Of a stretch of DNA of 64,000 nt, positions 58,330-64,000 are shown one piece after another. Origin of the DNA: Apophysomyces variabilis. Its lineage: Eukaryota; Mucoromycota; Mucoromycetes; Mucorales; Mucoraceae. The DNA is taken from contig MZZL01000137.1 of the NCBI GenBank assembly GCA_002749535.1, positions 394,345-458,344 of the forward strand. Direction: 5' to 3'. Under the pieces are notes generated by a model. It was not told the origin of the DNA, did not search any database, and saw only the letters and a list, made by a program, of their open reading frames with translations. A program made the translations under genes and the position numbers. Every line of letters starts with the position of its first letter. The first letter of the stretch is position 1.

Positions 58330-59097
58330 GCTTAAAGAAAGAGAAAAATAGGAAGACGGAGTCAATTGCGCGCATGCCGTACTGTGGAGTTTTCTCCGGA
58401 TGGGGTAACAGCAGTCCTCTTTGACAGATGAAGAATTCTGGCACACAACCTATCATGTGCGCCTTCTGCATACACACGGAAATAGTTACCGCAGGAATTG
58501 TGTTAATCCAGTTTCTACCAGATCGAATAAGTATATCACAGAGAGTTTAAGCATTTCATTATAAACAGCGCTAGATAATAAAGGAAAGTCTTCAGTTTAT
58601 CTTTCCTATATAGGTTTAAGCAGAATATTGCCCTTCTGACGGCTAACATAAACTTTCCCAACCTACTGTACGGGATTAAGGGTGTTTCCAATCATTACTC
58701 CGTAGGCGGCCCACTTCCTTACGAAAAAGCATGATAGTACAAGGACAGGCGGTCAGTATACTTGATAATGTTCTACGTCTCTATCTACTATTTAGCCATG
58801 GAGAGGTCGTGATAAGTGTGACCTATCGTCAGTCATGACGACCTCGCTTGTCTGTAACCACGAAATGATGCAATCCATTTTATCACAATCACGTCTTAAA
58901 TTGTTACAACTATTAATATCATCCATTAGCAAATTTATGCAGAGATATGTGAAAGCTATAAAATCCCAAGTTTAGACATTGGATCATTTTCTGCTGAACG
59001 AGTTTTGGCCGTTATCGGACATCCTGGCGCTTGACAGTCCTCAATATGCCAGAATTCGGGGCACGATAATTGGTAGACTCCAAGTCCACTAAACAAA
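58330..59097. other. Divergent promoter region
   Basis: Between the starts of the aldo-keto reductase gene (minus) and the Met8-like gene (plus). No gene is seen. A TATA element is listed separately. Confidence 0.5.
58957..58963 (+). promoter_or_regulatory. TATA box for the Met8-like gene
   Basis: TATAAAA about 135 bp upstream of the ATG at 59098. The distance allows a leader of roughly 100 nt. Confidence 0.4.
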
Positions 59098-59850
59098 ATG
59101 ACAGAACAAACAACACGATTTCCTCGTATTCAGGGTGGAGGCTCCCTGTTGATCGCATGGCAAACGGCAAAGAAAAGAGTACTTATTGTTGGAGGCGGCA
59201 ATGTAGCCGCACAACGCATTGTTTCTGTCAAGATGGCTGATGCCGACGTTACTGTCGTTGCACCTGCGGATGGCTTAACAGAAGAAGTCCAGCACCGTAT
59301 TCAACAGAAGGAAGTTGGCTGGATAAGCAGAAAGTTTGAAGAAAAGGACCTTGACGGAATGGACATGGTATTGACAGCATTGGACGATCATGAGGAATCT
59401 TTGCGTATTGGTCATCTTTGTCGACGACTTCGTATCCCTGTTAACGTGGCCGATGTTCCATCCATGTGCGATTTCTATTTTATGAGCCAGCACAGAGATG
59501 GACCAGTCCAAGTTGCCGTGTCTACCAATGGCAAGGGGCCGAAATTAGCCAACATGATCCGCACCAGGATTGCTCAGGCGTTACCAGACAACGTTGGTAC
59601 CATTGTGGATAAAATGGGAAATATTAGAGCCAAGGTCCGTGAGTGGGAACCGGAAATACAAAACTCTACGAAACGAATGGGATGGGTGACCAGACTATGC
59701 GAAGAATGGGGCATGGACGGTATGGCAGCTCTGCTTACGTTGGACGTTAAAGAGGAAGAAAAACTATACGAGATCCTTCATGAACAGTTCTTGCATAACT
59801 CTATACCATCAATGGAGCAAACTATTGCATCAATCAAAAGCAACGAATAG
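59098..59850 (+). CDS. MET8: Met8-like precorrin-2 dehydrogenase / sirohydrochlorin ferrochelatase
   Basis: One uninterrupted frame, 250 aa. It oxidises precorrin-2 with NAD+ and inserts iron to give sirohaem, the cofactor of sulfite and nitrite reductases. Visible: the Rossmann motif VLIVGGGNVAAQR (residues 28-40) with VTVVAPADGL closing the dinucleotide fold; ALDDHEES; NVADVPSMCDFYF with Asp125 at the place of the catalytic Asp141 of yeast Met8; QVAVSTNGKGPKLANMIR; then the helical dimer part. The N-terminal GGGSLLIAWQTAKKRVLIV is typical of the family (GGSLLLAWQVKGK). The length is close to yeast Met8 (274). There is no methyltransferase domain, so uroporphyrinogen methylation must be done by another protein. 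It has no intron, unlike almost all its neighbours. Confidence 0.93.
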   Translation: MTEQTTRFPRIQGGGSLLIAWQTAKKRVLIVGGGNVAAQRIVSVKMADADVTVVAPADGLTEEVQHRIQQKEVGWISRKFEEKDLDGMDMVLTALDDHEESLRIGHLCRRLRIPVNVADVPSMCDFYFMSQHRDGPVQVAVSTNGKGPKLANMIRTRIAQALPDNVGTIVDKMGNIRAKVREWEPEIQNSTKRMGWVTRLCEEWGMDGMAALLTLDVKEEEKLYEILHEQFLHNSIPSMEQTIASIKSNE

Positions 59851-60332
59851 CGCCAAGAGTAAAAGTTATATAGCCTAGAGAATCCTCGCTTACAGCTACA
59901 CACATCTTTAAAAACATTATTGACAAAAGTGTTACATACATTGCTTCCACTTGCAACTTGAAAAGGATTGACAACGATAACGACATCAGTGAAACTGTAC
60001 GTATTATTATGGTCTCTACCAGATATGTTGACCACTCATTGCAGTAGCGTAAGAATATGTGAGCATATCCTTGCAGAGGTATCTAAGAAAGAATGTGACA
60101 TAAAGAGAATATATTTAATTGAAGGTTCCGGTTGTTGTGTTTTCAAAGATGCACTTCCTTGGTAATTATTAGTTTAGCTTAAAAACAATGAATAGGATAG
60201 TTTTTCATGGACACAAAGTGTATAAGAAAGTACACATTCAATAAACAATGGCGAGCCCTCCTCGGGACGGAGCTTTAATCCAGAAATTATAGTTGTTACA
60301 AGCCTGTCGGAAACGTGAATGTCGACCCACCC
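59851..60332. other. Intergenic spacer
   Basis: About 480 bp between two plus-strand genes, holding the 3' UTR of the Met8-like gene and the promoter of the AspRS gene. No gene is seen. Confidence 0.5.
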
Positions 60333-62874
60333 ATGTCAACACGATTAGGTCGGCTTCTGCTCGGAAGAGTAGCATTGACCGTAGCTCGACGTAATTTCCG
60401 TCCATTACCTCAACTGCGTACTTATCGTACCAGTACGCCTTTACGAGAGCAACTTGTACAAGGCTATAAAGACAATGAGCGGTTTCATGGTACGCTAACC
60501 GTGCTCATTCCTTCCAACCTTACCCTGATCCGTTTTGTATATAGGTCAGTATCCAAGACGAACACATCGTTGCGGTGATCTACGTGCTTCACACGACGGT
60601 CAACGTGTTGTTTTGTGTGGGTGGACTCAGTCAGCAAGGTTTGTGGATCGTACAGCTGCCGAATTTGGATGTTACTGACAGCGTGATGATATTGAAGGGC
60701 ATTATCGCAGGATCTGGTGTTCTTACCCATTCGCGATGCATCCGGTACCACTCAGTTAGTATGTCAAGGCAACAATTCCGCTCTTCGCCCACAGGTCCTT
60801 GGTCTGTCACCAGAAAGTGTCATTTGCGCGGAAGGTATCGTCCGCAAACGACCAGAAGGTACGGTCAATAAGAAACAGTCTACGGGCGAGATCGAAGTCG
60901 AACTGGATAAATTATACTGCTTAAATCCGGCTGGGCAACTGCCGTTCTGGCCTACACAAGCACAGTTGGTAATATGGATAAAGAAACTATCGCGTAATGT
61001 GATATTGACCTACTGATCAGCCTAATGAAGAAGTAAGACTTCGGTATCGTTATCTGGACTTAAGGAGACAGCAACTGCAAGACAACATTAGACTACGGTC
61101 ACTCACAGCTAATACTGTACGCCAATATTTGATTGCGCATGGTAAATCATCCGGCAAAGATTGTATATCGGTATTGATGAAAAGCCTTTGGAAGGATTCA
61201 CGGAGATTGAGACACCAACATTGTTCAAATCTACCCCTGAAGGAGCTCGAGAGTTTATTGTACCAACCAGAAAGCGCGGAGCATTTTATGCGTTGCCACA
61301 AAGCCCACAACAAGTATGTTTAACTAGCAGTTCAATAGCTTCGGTTGACCTAGATATAGCATAAGCAAATGTTGATGGCTGCCGGTTTTGATCGCTACTT
61401 TCAAATTGCGCGTTGTTTCCGGGATGAAGATCTGAGAGCCGATCGACAACCTGAATTCACTCAGGCAAGATAAAGATCTATGAAAATGTCAACATATTTA
61501 TAGCTAGGCATACACAGATCGACCTGGAAATGTCCTTTGTCCAACCGATAGACGTGCAAAATATTATTGAAGGCATGATTACGGCTATATGGGATAAAGC
61601 CTTAGGCATCAAACTTGATAAGTCCATGTTCCCTCACATGACCTATCATGAGGCTATGTCAAAGGTAGGAGGTACTTTTCGACCTTCGTTAAATGACAAC
61701 TATCGTAGTATGGGTCAGATAAGCCTGATCTCCGTTTTGATATGCCAGTAAGTGGCTCCTGCTGTGTGTCTTCAGGCTGATTTGTCCATAGATTAAAGCC
61801 ATTGAGCTTGAAGAAGACATATTGGATTTACTTATTGTCAAACAAGGCACAGGACTGACAGTTAGCGAACTCAAGAATATGCAAAAATCGCTAGATTGTG
61901 ATAAGGTATGAAGAGGAGTAAAACTGTATCAATGGTAATATCGCAATTGCTAGGATTTTGCATATGTCAAAGTCAATGAAAATAATATCAGTACGTGGAC
62001 AACCAAGTGCGGCCCTGTAGGTCGGTCAATATCTTCGGACAAAACACCGGAAGTACAAATAGGCGACCTCGTTTGTATCCATAAGCGCTCGCGTTATCTC
62101 TATGTAAGCGAGAGAAGGTTATTTTGCGACGTTATTGACGCGACATTAACAGGGGGGAAATACATTGATGGGTCGTGTCCGTCTCCATCTAGCAGAGTTA
62201 TTGCATAAGAAAGGTAGGCTAATTTTGTACATGATGCCTGCTCACACGTTTAAGGACTTTTGACATATGATAATGACTACAAATTCCTATGGATTGAGTC
62301 CTTCCCTCTGTTCACTCCAGACGAGCAAGGTATCAGAACATGGCAATCGACACATCATCCTTTTACAGCTCCTTTTGATGATGATATCCACTTGCTTGCC
62401 ACAAAGCCTGCTATGGTTCGGGGTCAACACTACGATCTTGTCTTGAATGGCATGGAGATAGGAGGTGGATCCATCCGTATCCATTCGCCCGTGATGCAGA
62501 CATTCATATTAGAGAAGGTGTTACAGGTACGGACTTCAGACAAATATCCGTATTTTGTTAATAACATGATTCCTTAAGCTGGAAAAACATGAGTATAGCC
62601 GGTTCGATCATCTGATTGATGCGTTAGGCGGAGGATGCCCGCCACACGGAGGGATTGCATTAGGTAAATTTACACGAATTTGGATGCAGTATAACTAATA
62701 ATTTGAACAGGATTTGATCGCTTAATGGCCATCTTATGTGAATCCTCGTCGATTCGTGATGTGATTGCTTTTCCAAAGGCTGCTGGCGGCAAGGATTTTG
62801 TTGTGAACAGCCCTTCTGAAGTTTTGCCTGCGCAGCTAAACGAATACGGTTTGAAACTATCCGATGAAAATTAG
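60333..62874 (+). CDS. MSD1: Aspartyl-tRNA synthetase, mitochondrial (bacterial type)
   Basis: Fourteen exons: 60333-60489, 60545-60638, 60698-60968, 61021-61141, 61195-61313, 61366-61464, 61518-61664, 61709-61747, 61792-61905, 61954-62103, 62153-62213, 62255-62526, 62579-62663, 62711-62874; 630 aa. It charges mitochondrial tRNA-Asp. The N-terminus is rich in Arg and lacks acids ([20 protein letters not shown]), a mitochondrial signal. Then an OB-fold ([22 protein letters not shown]), [15 protein letters not shown], the class II motif region [20 protein letters not shown], motif 2 [34 protein letters not shown], a bacterial-type insertion (GAD-like), [31 protein letters not shown] and motif 3 [14 protein letters not shown]. 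The intron after 61464 is of GC-AG type (CAG/GCAAG). The frame is kept throughout without any stop, so despite many small exons it is intact. An ATG at 60320 is out of frame. Confidence 0.93.
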
Positions 62875-64000
62875 AATACCTGCAGCTTAGACTACGGAAA
62901 AAGTCCATTAATAGAGCGGCATGGCAATATTGGATGCAGTTGAATTTTCCTTGTACACATACCTTGCATAATAGTTTTGTTTTTCCTTAGGTTAGGTTAA
63001 ATGCTGTATGTCGACAGAAACTACAGGATTCGTTTTTTCTCTTATGGCAGAGTTTGTTTTGACTTGTGCATCGCCTTTTTTCGGATAATCCTCGTTGGCC
63101 TACGTTGTGAAAAAGCTTGCCAAAACTGATTCATTTGAACTAACTACTGAAAATCCAAATTACACATTCTTACTTTACATGTTCTATTCATTGTATTAAT
63201 TCCATCCATACTATACTTTGTGCGCAGAAGATGGTCCGCAATGTATAGTATTGCTTGTCTGTCTTCATGATCTTATCCTTATCTAACAACTACCTATTTC
63301 TTAGCGGGAAATTCTTGAGGTGCTTAATAATGGCCCTAGTTTCGAGGTCTATATCTACATACTATCCTGCTGTTTGGCCTAAGGCGTAATAACATAACTA
63401 GTACTGTACTCCCTTTCGCCTTTGTTACTAGCATCTTCTCTTGTGTCATTGGTAAAGGATGCACGTTGACAAAATGCACCAATCGTTAAAAGGTAACACA
63501 ATCACGGCCTTTGCCCGCTTTGTGCGATCTTACTTAACCCTTGGGTGGACTGAGGAAGGACAGTGTTACAAATTGCGACATCTGCACGAGTGAAACCTCC
63601 ATGTATGGCAAAATAATTGGTATAGTGAATAGTGTCAAAGGAACAATAGACCGCCTAGAAAATAAGGAGTCAACATAGCGAAACTGAAACTTCGTATGTT
63701 GAAGCAAAAAAAAAGCGCACTATCCAATATTTAGGCGGTTATGCAACTGGGAGTGCCCTTATATTATAGGCTATTTAAAGTCTGAAAAGCTTACTCCATA
63801 TGGTCTAAACAGTTCACTCAACTAAGCATGCAGTTATCTTTACATAAGAGTTAAGCAAACCAAGCAGTACACATCAGGTTTTTGGGGAGAACTTATGTTA
63901 CGGTCGTCTTGCCAGTGAACTGGAAGCAAGCAATGTTGATCTTAACAAAGAACGTTTTTCTCTATTTTGCGATTATACGTGCACATGTATTGAGCAAATG
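62875..64000. other. AT-rich region to the right edge
   Basis: About 1.1 kb after the AspRS gene. No frame with recognisable content. It may hold the promoter of a gene beyond the window. Confidence 0.45.

Noticed and set aside
60575..61016. Overlapping plus frames and stops suggesting an AspRS pseudogene
   Set aside because: Splicing with normal intron signals gives one continuous 630-aa frame with all class II motifs.

Overview
The window is eukaryotic and fungal, most likely a Mucoromycota (Mucorales-type) genome. The evidence is: nearly every gene is split by short GT-AG introns of roughly 45-90 nt; the gene set contains fungal families (Zn2Cys6 activator, Sur7/PalI tetraspan, Met8, Swr1, Dhh1); coding DNA is compact while the long spacers are AT-rich; and there are poly-Q tracts and worn transposon remains. 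The phylum is an inference. All gene models were spliced by hand, by finding donor/acceptor pairs that keep the frame and restore family motifs. Exon coordinates are given in each entry.

Layout, 1-11 kb: N-terminus of an unknown minus-strand gene at the left edge; mitochondrial aspartate aminotransferase; a cytochrome b5-acyl-CoA dehydrogenase fusion ending in the peroxisomal signal SKL; a TMEM62-like membrane metallophosphoesterase; a rolling-stone-like membrane protein; a small Yap-type bZIP protein.

11-24 kb: a Zn2Cys6 activator whose zinc cluster is spread over four exons, one of them only 7 nt; a stand-alone nucleostemin/GNL3 N-terminal domain protein; a Sur7/PalI-like tetraspan; a BTB plus CAP-Gly fusion; a CS (NudC/p23-like) plus Sel1-repeat protein with a C-terminal membrane anchor.

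26-34 kb: a full Swr1 chromatin remodeller with two copies of a DEL-rich acidic motif, then a bHLH factor. 34-44 kb: a gene-poor, AT-rich stretch holding a broken Tnp2-like (CACTA/Plavaka) transposase and a broken LINE reverse transcriptase.

44-64 kb: DEAD-box helicase Dhh1, a 3.4 kb spacer, an SLC10A7/Rch1-type transporter, a C2HC+PHD zinc-finger protein with a DPF/requiem-like finger, ribosomal protein eL42 with an ATG-only first exon, an aldo-keto reductase, an intronless Met8-like siroheme enzyme and a mitochondrial aspartyl-tRNA synthetase with 14 exons.

There is no sign of an operon-like or biosynthetic cluster. Neighbours serve unrelated housekeeping roles, with loose themes of chromatin/transcription (Zn2Cys6, bZIP, bHLH, Swr1, PHD) and mitochondrial/peroxisomal metabolism (AspAT, ACAD, AspRS). 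No CRISPR, rRNA or convincing tRNA gene was seen. The most unusual items are domain combinations (BTB-CAP-Gly, CS-Sel1-TM, cytochrome b5-ACAD-SKL, lone GNL3 N-domain) and extreme exon structures (7-nt, 19-nt and ATG-only exons).
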